Shown one piece after another: positions 46,381-57,555 of a stretch of 64,000 nt of DNA. The stretch is from Quercus robur (lineage: Eukaryota > Streptophyta > Magnoliopsida > Fagales > Fagaceae), in NCBI RefSeq assembly GCF_932294415.1, contig NC_065542.1, positions 40,203,942-40,267,941 on the forward strand. Direction: 5' to 3'. The notes below the pieces were generated by a model that was given only the letters and a program-made list of their open reading frames with translations, was not told the DNA's origin and did not search any database. How positions within the stretch are numbered: the stretch's first letter is position 1; the number at the start of each line of letters is the position of its first letter. A program made the position numbers and the translations under genes.

Positions 46381-47713
46381 TCCATTTTCAAGGATTGTGA
46401 CAGTTGAACTTTTGCCTTTTTCCAGCCTAACTCCTTTCAACAAGAGCTTAGTCCTGAGCATACATCCATCCGCTATTTGGTTGGATCTAATTATAGATTA
46501 TCTCTGAAAAAGGATTTTACCGAGGATAAGAAAGAGTCTAAGCAGATCAGATGTAGGTCTCCACAGTATTGGGTCTCCAAAGAAGGGAAATTATATAAGA
46601 GGTCATATTCAGGGCCCTCTCTGCTATACGTGCATCCCAAGGCAGTTGAAACACTTTTGGAAGAGTTGCATGAAGGGATATGTGGAAGTCACATGGGAGG
46701 CAAGTTGTTGGTGTGCAAAGCCCTTACTCAGGGGTATTGGTGGCTAAACATACAGAAACAATCATTGGAGTACTCTAGAAAATGCAATCAATGCCAAAGG
46801 TTTGCTCTAAGCATTCATCAACCCGGGGGTCCTTTCAACCCTATATCCAGTCTGTGGCCTTTTGCCTAGTGGGGGCTAGATATAGTGGGACCTTTTTCGA
46901 AACCAATGGGAAGTAGAAGATGCTCCTGGTGGGGACATATTATTTCACCAAATGGGTGGAAGCAGAGCCCCTTGCCAATATCCGAGACACAGATGTGAAA
47001 AGGTTCGTTTGGAAGAATATTGTGATACGGTTTGGTGTGCCAAGGGTTCTCATATCAGACAATGGATTGCAGTTTGATAGCAATGCCTTTCAGCGATACT
47101 ACTCGGAATTGGGAATTGTTAAAAGGTATTCTACTCTGTCTTATCCACAAAGCAACGATCAGGCGAAGGCGACCAACAAGTTCATAGTAAATGGCCTGAA
47201 GAAGAGGCTGGATAACTCAAAGGGATGATGGGCAGAAGAGCTTCCAAGTGTACTATGGGCGTATCGGACCACTCAACGACGCTCCATGGGAAAGACTCCT
47301 TTCTCGATGACATATGCTGCAGAGGTGGTAATACCCGTGGAAACTAGGCTCCCTACTTCTCAGATTGACGTGTTTCAAGTTGGAGAGAATGATCAATTAC
47401 TCTGCAAGCATTTGAATCTAATTGAAGAAAGCCGAGATGTGGCATCAGTAAGGCTGGCTAACTATCAACAGAGGATTTGCTGAGGATACAACAAGGGAAT
47501 CATGAATAGGGAGTTTATTCCAGGAGATTTGGTATTAAGGAAAGTTTTGGGAAATACCTGAGACCCAGCTATGGGAAAGCTAGGCCCAACTTGGGAGGGC
47601 CTTATAGGGTCACATCCATTGCTGGGATTGGTGCTTATCGGCTGGAAGATTTGGATGAAAGAACTGTAGCTAGGCCATGGAATGTATTTAATTTAAAGAA
47701 GTATTACTTTTGA
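46381..47713 (+). pseudogene. Integrase of the Tat element
   Basis: The zinc-binding H-H-C-C part is present (EELHEGICGSHMGGK ... YSRKCNQCQR), then WGLDIVGPFSKP with the first catalytic Asp after a stop at 46867-46869. The core continues in another frame: YYFTKWVEAEPL, VLISDNGLQFDS (second Asp), and YPQSNDQAKATNK, where the third acidic residue of D-D-E (usually GQAEATNK) is Lys. A further stop is at 47226. It ends with the C-terminal FNLKKYYF wording at 47713. Confidence 0.9.
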
Positions 47714-47824
47714 ATGCCATATATAAAATATGCACTACTTGCACTTTTGCTTTATCTCAGTTCAGTAAACAATAATAGATCCTATGAAGGCCCACTTCGG
47801 AATTCTAAAATAGAAAGGGATTTT

Positions 47825-48290
47825 AAACCTCGAGGTACTAGACCCTGTCTTTGCCTTGAGTAAGTTTTAAGCTGATTTCTTTACCTCAGTCTGACTTCAA
47901 GGTTACTAATAAAGAATGAAATTAAAACTTCATTGAAATTAAACCTCGAGGTACTAGACCCTGTCTTTACCTCGGGTAAGTTTTAAGCTAAATTCTTTGC
48001 CTTGGTCTGACTTTAGGGTCACTAACAAAGAAAGAAATTAAAACTTCATTGAAAGAAAACCCCATGGTACTAGACCCAGTCCTTGCCTCGGGTAGGTTTT
48101 AAGCTGAATTTTCTGCCTTAGCCTGACTTCAGGGTCACTAACAAAGAATGAAATTAAAACTTTATTGAAAGTAAACCCAGAGGTACTAGACATTGTCATT
48201 GCCTCGAGAGAGTTGCGAACTGAGCCTTCTATCTTAGTATGATTCTATACTTACTAACAGAAAGCTAGGTAAGGACTTTACATAAGAAGA
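47825..48290. repeat. 116-bp tandem repeat, four copies, downstream of pol
   Basis: Units begin near 47825, 47941, 48057 and 48173 with AAACCTCGAGGTACTAGACC or close variants, followed by TTTTAAGCTGA, TCTGACTTCA and GAAATTAAAACTTCATTGAA. The last copy is the most diverged. Tandem arrays in the region between pol and the 3' LTR are a known feature of Tat-type elements. Confidence 0.9.
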
Positions 48291-48779
48291 GAAACAAGCT
48301 CCGTAGTAATGGACTTCATCTTCGCCCCGAATGGAATTCAAACGGTTACTTTACTTAGTTTGTACAATGGGACATTGGTAAAAGGTATGGGTGAAACTTG
48401 ATAGTGCATAAGAGATGAATGCCACATAGCAAGTATCTCGGGTAAGTGATTAACTAGATTTATTGTCTTAATTTGATCCAGTAGCCAATTATAAAGCATT
48501 ATCAAAGCTAGGCAAATCGTTAATGTAGTAACAGAATAATGGGATCCCCTCAACGGGAAAAAACTAGGAAAAGTAGCAATTAGATGTATGAATACATCGG
48601 GAAACATAAGCATGAGGCATAGATTGATAAGAAGAAAATACTTAAGAGATATTTTCATAAATAAAAGTTCCAAACACTTAAAGTAATTAGTACAGATAAA
48701 AGCATCCAAAACCGGGCAAACTATAGAATTGTTTTTAGAGAAATGAAAATTCAAAGGAAGTTAAACATGAGGAGGCTCC
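48291..48779. other. Tat element 3' region without identifiable coding content
   Basis: AT-rich sequence between the tandem array and the antisense ORF remnants. The minus-strand open frame at 48338-48754 has no recognisable domain. Confidence 0.5.
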
Positions 48780-49380
48780 TTGGTTGAAGATAATGCAGCA
48801 GAAGTGGTCTCCTCTCCTCCTAATGTCGTGGAAGGCCTAGCCCCTTCAACCCCTCAGACAGGAGATTCGTCTTTGATGATGGCCTAGATCTCGGGGTTTG
48901 GTATGATGACTAGCTCTATGGGGATAGGAACATTACGCTCTTGCCTCAAGGAAGATGCAGCCTCCACTTCTAGCTTGTCCAAAGCTGCAATCCACCCTTT
49001 AGTAAAATAGACTTGAAGGTTCTGCTGCATCTCGAGCTTTACAGTTATTGACCTTGGTAGTAGGCCTCTTGAATTTTGGCATCATCAAATGCCACATAAC
49101 TTTGCAACTCAACATCTTTCCCCACGAGAGCAGTCATGGCCTCCTACAATTCCTTCTCCAAAGCCTTCGCCCTCTCAGTAATGGCTTACTTCCAAAATAA
49201 CTAAGTATTATGTCCCAAAAAAAAAAATCAAACAAAAGTTATAAAGGGGAGAGAAAAAACTTATGATAGAAAACTATTAAAAAAAAACAAAAAAAACTAC
49301 CAAATTGTATTAACCAAAAATAGCATTTTAAAAAATACAACGATTCATCAACCTAAAGTAAAGTTACAAAAAAGAATAAA

Positions 49381-49386
49381 TTATAT

Positions 49387-49424
<38 letters not shown>
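49381..49424. repeat. (GA)n microsatellite
   Basis: ATATATAGAGAGAGA-type run of about 32 bases, just before the nested solo LTR. Confidence 0.9.
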
Positions 49425-49427
<3 letters not shown>

Positions 49428-49545
49428 ATCACATTTTTTGGGAAAAAAATAGAAAATAAAATGAGAAGAAGCGTTAAAATAAAAATACAATCATGAGTCA
49501 AACACCAAATTATCCAAGCCATGCTATATAATAGAATAACATTAT

Positions 49546-50339
49546 TGTGGGGGCCAAAGAATTTGACAACCCCAGCCAACTTTATACTAAGCCCAAGGCC
49601 CATGCTAAGGAGGAAGAAATGGCTGAGGATGAACAAAGAAAGCTCAAATAGCCTAGAAACATTGCTGAGGACGATCCTATTCTCGGCATTCCAGATCCCA
49701 GAAGGAAAGAACAGCACGCCGTCAAAGGCAGCCTCCCAGAGCACCCCCAGAAAAAGGACAAATATAGTAGGATACCTATGGGGGTATGGTGCAGGAGCAA
49801 TTCAAGGAGAAACTGTCACCTCCGCATTAAATGCACCCAACCAACGTTCTGGCCGCATTAATGAGGAAATGACCCCTGAACAGTGCGGTCTTGGTTGCCG
49901 CAACTCACAGAGGGTTTGGGAATGTGGCTGATGGGACGAGCACTCGAATAATGACCTGCATGATCAACAGATGGGGGGACAAGATCGATTGGAAGGAGAT
50001 ATATAATGTGAGAGATCCTCCAAGAATGGGGGATCGAAAATCAGGAGGGAAAGAAAAAAGGAGAATACGGGAACAATTTGCATGATCTTGGAAACCTTCG
50101 TGACCTAGCACTGAAGAAAGAAGAAAAACACTAAGTTCCTCGGACGAAGTGCTCGAGGACAGAATTTCATACTTTAGTCTATATCCCTGTTATTCAATCC
50201 ATACATAACCGTGTCTAGTTGTTGTAATCCCGACTAAGACCTAGTTCTTAAACCCATTCTTTATAAATTTATTGTATTGGACTAATTGGGCTTAAGTCCA
50301 CTCATCCAATAGAAGAAGTGCTCGAACCCAGTCCCTACA
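49546..50339 (+). mobile_element. Nested solo LTR (same family as the left Ty3/gypsy element), 794 bp
   Basis: Starts TGTGGGGGCCAAAG, ends CAGTCCCTACA, with a perfect 5-bp duplication ATTAT on both sides (49541-49545 and 50340-50344). TATA-like TATATAATGTGAGAGATCC (from 50000) matches TATATAATGTGAGAGACC in the LTR at 3176-3947, and AACTAGGTC/CCAATACAAT motifs near the 3' end also match. Insertion into the Tat element was followed by LTR-LTR recombination. Confidence 0.9.
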
Positions 50340-50725
50340 ATTATATTATTGTAAACTATCTTTATATGCAATAGTATAACATTTAACAATCATAGATAAG
50401 AAAAAATATAATAACTTAAAAACACAAAACCCAATTGCATCAACCTAAAGTAGAATTCTAAAGAATACATAAATTCATCAATCTAAAGTAGAGATACAAA
50501 AAATAAAAAAAGTTCACACAAAAATAAAACATGAAATAGAGAGAGAGTTACCTTTTTTCATATGAAAAAATATGTTAGGAGATCCTCGTTGTCATTACTC
50601 AGTTCCTCGGCTCTAGCCTTGGCAACTTGGTACCTCTCTTCAATCACCACGGAACACTGATATCCCTACCATATAACAAAAATAGAGTTTTTAAATAATT
50701 TTTAATAAAATAACAAAAAAGAAGT

Positions 50726-51351
50726 TGTATGGCACCTAACATCCAAGTCCATTTGGGCCTTAGGCCATGGATTAATAATATGGGCCGGGGGTCCAACCTC
50801 TGCGTCGCTAAGGATCCCGTCCCAAGCCTACAATAACTACCAGTCCAAGCTAGATGTTGTCCGAATACTTGAAAAGCAGACTGCGGGTGCCTCACTCACA
50901 TACTGCTCGGAAAATCATCCCCGGACAATATACATATGCGCGGTCATATCGTCATTTGAGTGCTTGGCAGAACCCTAGGAAACTTTGCTGCCGAACACAC
51001 TTGCTGCAGTGGGAACCATTTCCAAAGTCACTCATACCTAAACATCCACTTAAATTTATCAACATTTGACCTCTCTTTGCACTAGTTAAAAAGATAATGA
51101 TGATCCCCCCATTAACAATGGACTATAAATAGGAGAAACGAATGAATGGAAAGGGGATGCAATTTTGGGATGTGAAAAGAGAGAGAAACAGAGGGTCTGA
51201 GAGGAAGAAAACGTAGAGAAAGAGAGAAAAGTGATCTCATTGAGTCTCTAAACCTAGAACAACCCAAAGTAGGATACCCAGACCCACCATACAAATAAGT
51301 TGTGAGCCCATGTAGCGGTTTGGCCCAGCAAACCCGTCTTTGGTGTGCACA
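50726..51351 (+). mobile_element. Second nested solo LTR, 626 bp
   Basis: Starts TGTATGGCACC, ends GGTGTGCACA, with a perfect 5-bp duplication GAAGT (50721-50725 and 51352-51356). TATA box ACTATAAATAGG at about 51121-51132 on the plus strand. A different family from the LTR at 49546. Confidence 0.88.
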
Positions 51352-51629
51352 GAAGTGAAAAGAATAATAAGGAGGCAAGGAATAATTTGTTACCATGATG
51401 GCTTCCCTCTTTATGTTGAGCAAGAGGGATTCATCATCCCACTTGGCCCAGTGGTTCATATTTGCAGGAAGAGGGAGAGCTTCACCAACACTCTCAGTTA
51501 CTTTGGCCCTGCGGCCTTCTCTCTAAGGCCTAACACTATCCGTTGTGGGGAGGGGAATCCCGTCCACCATAAAGGTGTGGACATAAGCAGGAGCCCCTGC
51601 AGCATCAACCTGAGAATCCCCAAGGTCGC

Positions 51630-51865
51630 GGGGGGGGGGGGGGGATTTTTTAGAGCTAGGAGTTGTAGAGGATTGGCCTGCCCTAGTCTCCGGGGTAGGA
51701 GTTGCAACTACTGTAGCGACAGGAGTCGTTTGAATGGCCACGGTAGGAGTGGCCAAAAGTTGTGCAAAAGTCACTCCACTTCATTGGAACGTCATCTTAG
51801 CTGGAGATTTGTCTATCCGGCTTCCTGAACTTTAGATTCTTCTTGTGGGGGGGGGGGGGGGGGGC
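51630..51865. repeat. Two long poly-G tracts
   Basis: Uninterrupted G runs of roughly 14-18 bases occur near 51630-51645 and 51847-51864, inside the antisense ORF region. The first lies in the Pro-rich linker of that ORF (C-run on the coding strand). Confidence 0.85.
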
Positions 51866-52451
51866 AAGGGGCGGGAAGGACTACATGAAGAAGCGTTGCC
51901 TGTTTTCTTCTTCTTCCTTTAGCATTGCGAGCGGTCAGTTGGAGTTAACTCTACGATAGTGACCCTAAGGTCTGTTGGAGTGAAAGGAGGAGAGAGTTGC
52001 TCTGATACCTTCCTTCTTTTCGATGGGCTCGTTCGGAAGGGGATAAAATGTATCCCTTGCTACGAACGTCAATGTAAGGGAGCAAAGAATGCTTTGTGGT
52101 TATAGCCTTTCCCGCAGCCTAGTAGCTTCGATACACGGGGGAGTAGTCGAGTATTAGGTAGGCTACACGGAGTTAGCCATCACTATGTAGGTAAATTGGA
52201 GATCTCAGCAACCTGTTCAAGTCCATGGAGTTGATTAGTTGCCTCTTCTTCTTGAAGGCGTGGCTCTCTGAAAAAGAAGCGAGCAAAGGTCAGTCATGTA
52301 AAGTATGAAAGACAACTAGGGAAAAAAGGCAAAATAATAATAGTAAGTCAGTTGAAAGTATATTCTATTAAGTCTACCCACCTGCTTTACTCGCACTAGT
52401 GGGGCAATGGATTCCGCTAAGGTACCAGTTCCCCGAGACGGCCAAGTACTC

Positions 52452-53006
52452 TCATTCTGTTTCCTTGTCGGAATCTAGAAGGCATGAGATAAGCCTCACC
52501 TCCCCGTGCCAAATCTTAAAGTAAAACTCGGAGATTTTACTATCTTGAAAACTATAATTATAATTGATATCGTGCTTGGTGAGCTTCAATCTGAGCTTCT
52601 TATTAAGGGTATCTACACTATTGACAATCCTAAATATATTGGGGGTACATTGGTCAGGACAAACCTTAAAGTGGCGTAGGAAATTCGTGAGTAGGTCACT
52701 CATAGGAATCCTAACTCCTCCTTCCACAATAGCAACGAGTGGGATTACCACTCTGCCCTTCCCCCTAGAAAGTATTGCCTCAGATTCCGGGCAGTATCTC
52801 ACTTCAACATCCTCAGGGAAGTTGTACTTCCTTCTAAACTCTCTTAAACTCTCAGGAGTATCTACCATAGGCTTAAACTTCCCCCATAGACTAAAGAGAG
52901 CTCTACGATATAGGTTGAAATGAAAAGAAAAGGAGGAAACATAAAAAGTTAAGAAAGAAGGTGATGAGATGAAACTAAAATTTGTAAGAAAAAGGAGGAG
53001 ATGCAC
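52452..53006 (-). CDS. Main domain of the antisense ORF ('putative gypsy-type transposon' family-like)
   Basis: An open frame of 184 codons; the likely start is the internal ATG at 52868-52866 (MVDTPESLREF), because the first 46 residues are a low-complexity hydrophobic run that may be 5' UTR. The block FPEDVEVRYCPESEAI, then EGGVRIPMSDLLTNFLRHF and CTPNIFRIVNSVDTL, has the layout of Pfam Transposase_28 (putative gypsy-type transposon domain): polar start, 'G-R-P-pl-L..fl', then 'P-N-x-x-R'. Despite the family name no enzymatic motif is visible. Confidence is good for an open, biased coding frame and moderate for the family. Confidence 0.65.
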   Translation of the reverse strand: MHLLLFLTNFSFISSPSFLTFYVSSFSFHFNLYRRALFSLWGKFKPMVDTPESLREFRRKYNFPEDVEVRYCPESEAILSRGKGRVVIPLVAIVEGGVRIPMSDLLTNFLRHFKVCPDQCTPNIFRIVNSVDTLNKKLRLKLTKHDINYNYSFQDSKISEFYFKIWHGEVRLISCLLDSDKETE

Positions 53007-53393
53007 TTACAACAGGAAGGAGAAGCAGGAGGAAAAGAGTCGCTAAAGGCCGCCTATAGTTCATTGGAGAAGGGAATGGTGGAGAGAAAAGAGAAAGAGA
53101 AGTTTTTCTTAGAGTTTTGATAGGACAATAACGGAAGAGCTTGAAACAGGGTCTAGGCTCTCCTTTATGTAAGAGAGGTGAGGAAGAGGAAGGGACAGAT
53201 AAAACTCTTCCTTTCCCACCCATTTTTCGTTTTCAAAAAGGCCTATCTAGCCGCCCATTCAACAACACGCGTTGATGGTCGTGGGGTGAGAACCACGAGC
53301 GTGTCCATGACATTTATTGCCTGACACCGCCATTGTTCATAAATGCCAGTTCTCAAACTACAATCCCCACTTCAGTTATTATGATTTGGAGAT

Positions 53394-53406
53394 CGTAGGG
53401 GGCTAT
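53394..53406 (+). promoter_or_regulatory. Polypurine tract before the 3' LTR
   Basis: GTAGGGGGCTATT immediately precedes the 3' LTR TG; the G-rich run is the expected plus-strand priming site. Confidence 0.75.
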
Positions 53407-54168
53407 TGTGGGGAGTGGAATAGTCACCACTCGGGCCTTAGGCCCAAAAAGTAATTGGGCAAAGCCTATGTATTGAAGGGAATTCTCAATGGGTAATAAA
53501 CCATGAAAGGAAGAAAGTTGAGTCATCCCAAGTACTACGAAAAAGATGAGTGCCACAAGAAATTAGTTCCTGTGGAAAAGGTAAGGTGCCAACTTACCCA
53601 AGGTATGGTGTACGGATAATCCATGTGTGATTTTCAAGAGATTCCTGGAACCACAGGAAACTTCCGTAACATATAAGAAGGTTGAAGATCTTTGCCTCCA
53701 CATTAATGATGGGGTTCTTACCTAACCTCTGCCGCATTAAATACAAGTAAGACAGCCTGAACAGTACAAATGACCCCAAAAGTCAGAGTTCCAAGATAAA
53801 GGTGGGGAGGAATCCGATAAAGTTAAAGAAAATATCCCTGAGGCTCTGTCAGGCAACAGGATAGCTGTGGTGATAAGAGTAAGGATTGAAGCTATAAAAG
53901 GGAGAGGAGAGCCAAAAGGCGGGGATCTAAAAAAGAGAGAGGAAAAAATGAGCATAAAGAAGAAAAATCAGCTAGAGAGAGAGAGGGAGTAAAGATAACA
54001 CCGCGGGAACGTGAGAGTTATCTATTGTAATATTTGAGTTGAGAAAAATTAATTGTTTGAGTTTCCTATTTTGGAGTGTTTTTCCCTTGTTATTTACTTA
54101 TGTTGTTTGAATAGTTTGAGTGAGAATCCGTGAAGAACTCCACGGGCCCAATTTTTACATCCCCCACA
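53407..54168 (+). repeat. 3' LTR of the Tat element
   Basis: 762 bp, starts TGTGGGGAGTGG and ends ATCCCCCACA. TATA box TATAAAA at 53893-53899. Clearly the partner of 42258-43041. Confidence 0.93.
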
Positions 54169-54173
54169 TATAG

Positions 54174-56529
54174 TTATTTGAAATGGTAAAAAAAAATAAT
54201 CATAAGGTTTATTATATATGCAAAAAAGAATAAATTTTTAAGTAACTCGTAAACAAACTCAATGTTATTTGATAAAAAAAAAAAAACAATAAATTTAAAT
54301 ATATAATTTAGTTTAATAATGAGCTCAAACAAACTCGTATTCATTGATAAATTCAAATAAATAAGTCTAAAATTTTAACATTTGACCCAACTCAACGGTA
54401 AATTTAAATAAATAATTCTAAAATTTTAACATTTGACTCAACTCAACTTATTTATCGCCCTAGTTGTAAGCATGCGGCAGTTAACAGCACACGTAAGTCA
54501 TGAAACATGTCTGATTGACTGTCGTGCAAAATATAGCCTACTAGAAGCCTGACTTAAAATAAATACAAAATGATTGACAGACCTTTCCAAGTTAGGTATG
54601 GAGGTCTTTTTCCATTTGTTTTTGCTCTTTTTTTCTCCAAGTAAACTGATGAATGAGAGAAGACAAAATTTATAGATATTAGTCTAGGGTCTACCTTAAA
54701 AAAAATTATTGTAGAAGTCTAATTTCCAGTGCAAAATGAATGGCAGTGAAAGTAATTGATGATTAAATCACTAAATACAAACAAGATTGTTGCGAGGGCT
54801 GACGACATCAAGTATTGTATTCAGTATACTTTTCTCATAACTATGAACTTAAAACAGCAATCGTACAAGTTAGTGCAAAATAGTGTTCAATTTTATACAT
54901 TTTTATTCAAAAACTACTTACATAAGTTCACCTATAACATTGTACATGCATAATATTGTTATAGTAATTGTGTATATTTACACAATTTTATGATAGTAAC
55001 TAACCATTACAATGCCTTTTTTTTTTACCACAAAACCAAGTAATATTTTGGTGTAATGATAAAAGTAATTATCATTAAATAGGTCATATATATTCAAATT
55101 TATTTTATTTTAAAGTGAGAGGGAAATTTTGAATTAAGATTCTCTTTATTGGGAGAATCGAACCATACTATGATGTTACAATATGTGATTCTTGAATTTT
55201 TCTTTAAGAAAAAAACAAATAAAATATGTGAGTAATTCAAAATTTTTTTAAAAATTCTTATTGAGAGAATCGAACAATGCTACTAATTTTTTTACTTTCT
55301 CGCATACTGCGTGGGCTTATGGCATAGAATGTATTTTTAGGAAAACTCGAATGTTTCGCTGGAGTATAACAAATTTTAGGAACCTTTGGAATGAAAATAA
55401 AAATAGTGGAAGGAAAATGTTTATTTAATTATTGTATTAACTAAATAAATAAACGACTAGACCCATAAGCTGTATTAACTATTAAGTATTAACTATATAT
55501 ATCTAATAATCCTAATCAAAGTTTCAAATAACAAAATTGATCAATGAGTTCCAGTGGGGGAACTCTAGAGGTTGGCATGAGGGTTTAGAGATCGGCACAA
55601 GCGTGGGCAAGAGAATGAAAGCTGATGGGGAAATGGGCTGAAGAGGTGTGATGGCCGATGGGTCATCAACTTGCCAACCTAACGGTTGAGTAGCTGAGAG
55701 ATCGTTGAATGCCGCTAAAATGATCTTCTGATTATTCTTATATTATTTTGAAATCTAATTTCATGGAATATAAATTAGTAACTTCTTACTAAAATGATCA
55801 AGACTGATACTCTGATAATCATCAACTCTCATTAAATCTGTTTCTCAACCAAAATAAATAAATAAATAAATACCTCTCATTAAATCTATCTCAAGTTGAT
55901 GTTTATTATATCTTGTCAAAATTATAGATTTTGTTTTAAAGAATAGTGTTTCCACAATATTATATGTGATTAACCAATGTACTACTGCATTGAACGTACA
56001 AGATCTCACGCTAGTATATCCTGTGCTCAAATCGTATGCTAAACTGGCCAATGGTGGTATTTTTTTTGGGTGACTTTGTGAAATATTTTCAATTGTTCTT
56101 GTCAGTTTTATGTTAACTACATTGTCCGAATTTTGTGTGAATTGTATACAATGATTTTTTATTTTTATTATCTATTCTCTATATTATTGATTTCAATAAG
56201 TACCTGCGCTTTGTCCCTTCTTCTCCGACCAGTTCTGATCTTGGAATCTTCCTTCCCCAAAACTATTTTCAATCGATTGCACCCTTGAGACCTCATGTTA
56301 AAATACTACAGCTAAATAGATTCTACCTAACTTTGCAAATACAGGGAATATAATGGTCTTTTCCAACTTCTGATCTATTAGAGCTGGGTTGAATTTACAT
56401 TTGAACTCCATTTAATATTCTTTTTGTAGGTGCGAATTTTGATAAATTTAATATTATATTACATGTTTTTTTTCTACCTTCTATGCTTGCCAAATTTCAT
56501 GAGGATTTGTGATTAATAATATCTTATCT
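54174..56529. other. AT-rich intergenic stretch, no gene seen
   Basis: Very AT-rich with many short A/T runs and a repeated phrase TAAATAAATA-ATTCTAAAATTTTAACATTTGAC near 54350-54440. No coding signal. Confidence 0.5.
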
Positions 56530-56537
56530 ATAAAATA

Positions 56538-57269
56538 TAGGGATGGCAATGGGACGGGATGGGGCCGAAGGATGGGATCTTCGCCCCCGCCCCGCATAGA
56601 TTTTTCTTGCCCCATCCCCGCCCCGCCCCGCCCCGCCTCGCATGACGGGAAAAATTTCTTGCCCCATCCCCGTCCCTTAAGGCCCCGCGAAGACCCGCGA
56701 AGCCCCGCCTTACACCGTAAAACTTTATTTCTTGTTAATTTTCCCTACAACTATTACCATTTTTTCAAATAAAATGACATGTTTCAATAATAAAAATATA
56801 CTTGAAATTATAAATAAATTTATTCTATCGAATAAAACTAATTTTTAGCAAATACTAAATAACATTATCTAAATATTTAACAAGATAATATCACAACAAA
56901 AATCTCATAGTATGACACAATAAAATAATCCAAACTCCTAATACATAACAAAATAAAAATTGTCTAATTCTTCAAAAAGAATTTCCACTTAAATAAAATA
57001 AGATGATGATATTTTTGTTTAAATAGTAGGGTTTTAGGGTATAAAAAAATTACCTTTTAACCCTTATTAATGCAGGGCGGGGCGGGGCGGGGCGGGATGG
57101 GTCTAAAAAATGTAAACCCATCCCCGCCCCGCCCCGTGGTGCGGGTCTAAAATCTCGCCCCATCCCCGCCCCATCCCCGCCCCACCACCTTTACGGGGTG
57201 GGGAAAACCCGCACGGGGCGAAGCGGGGAGGGGCGGGTCAAGCGGGGCGGGGCAAAATTGTCATCCCTA
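56538..57269. mobile_element. hAT-type MITE, 732 bp, GC-rich ends
   Basis: Ends TAGGGATGGCAATGG and AATTGTCATCCCTA are inverted repeats, flanked by a perfect 8-bp duplication ATAAAATA (56530-56537 and 57270-57277). Both subterminal regions are built of GGGGCGGGGC/GCCCCGCCCC repeats, the middle is AT-rich. No transposase. The 8-bp duplication assigns it to hAT. Confidence 0.92.
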
Positions 57270-57555
57270 ATAAAATAATTAAATTTTTTGTTTTTATATT
57301 TTAAAATTATGCATAAAATATAAGTTATATTAGGAAGTAAATTATCTTTGTTTCATACCAAATATGATATGCGTATTAACAACGTAAAAAAAAACATGCA
57401 TTTTAATGGTGCAATTTTTCAAAATATTTTTTCTTTTTCATGAATAAGAATCTATTGTTAATCGAGAAACAAAGATGTTCAACTAAGTTAAGAACCAACA
57501 GCTCTAGCAATTAATACGAACCGCAAACCCAAACTATCACTAGGACAGCTATGGC

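Larger units (their letters stand above)
48780..53230 (-). pseudogene. Antisense extra ORF of the Tat element, interrupted
   Basis: Minus-strand coding remnants run against the direction of gag-pol: 52868-52452 (main exon-like block), 51774-51523 (Thr/Ala/Pro-rich linker), about 50650-50560 (helical, IEERYQVAKARAEELS) and about 49165-48780 (coiled-coil-like, ALVGKDVELQSYVAFDDAKI). Spacers have splice-like edges and two nested solo LTRs (49546-50339 and 50726-51351), so the ORF was broken by later insertions. Extra antisense ORFs in the 3' region of Tat-lineage plant elements have been reported; their function is not known. Stops are present, so this copy is not intact. Confidence 0.7.
42258..54168 (+). 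mobile_element. Full-length but defective Tat-lineage Ty3/gypsy retrotransposon, 11.9 kb
   Basis: Two LTRs (42258-43041 and 53407-54168) flank a primer binding site, gag, RT/RNase H, a second RNase H-like domain, integrase, a 116-bp tandem array, an antisense ORF and a polypurine tract. Flanking pentamers are CATAG (42253-42257) and TATAG (54169-54173), a target duplication with one change. The additional archaeal-type RNase H between RNase H and integrase, and the long 3' region with an antisense ORF, are features described for the Tat clade (Tat/Ogre/Retand). Many stops, a missing protease and altered catalytic residues make it non-autonomous. Two younger solo LTRs sit inside (49546-50339 and 50726-51351). 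Confidence 0.93.

Noticed and set aside
49521-49931. 136-codon plus-strand frame
   Set aside because: Lies inside the nested solo LTR; LTRs of this type do not encode proteins.
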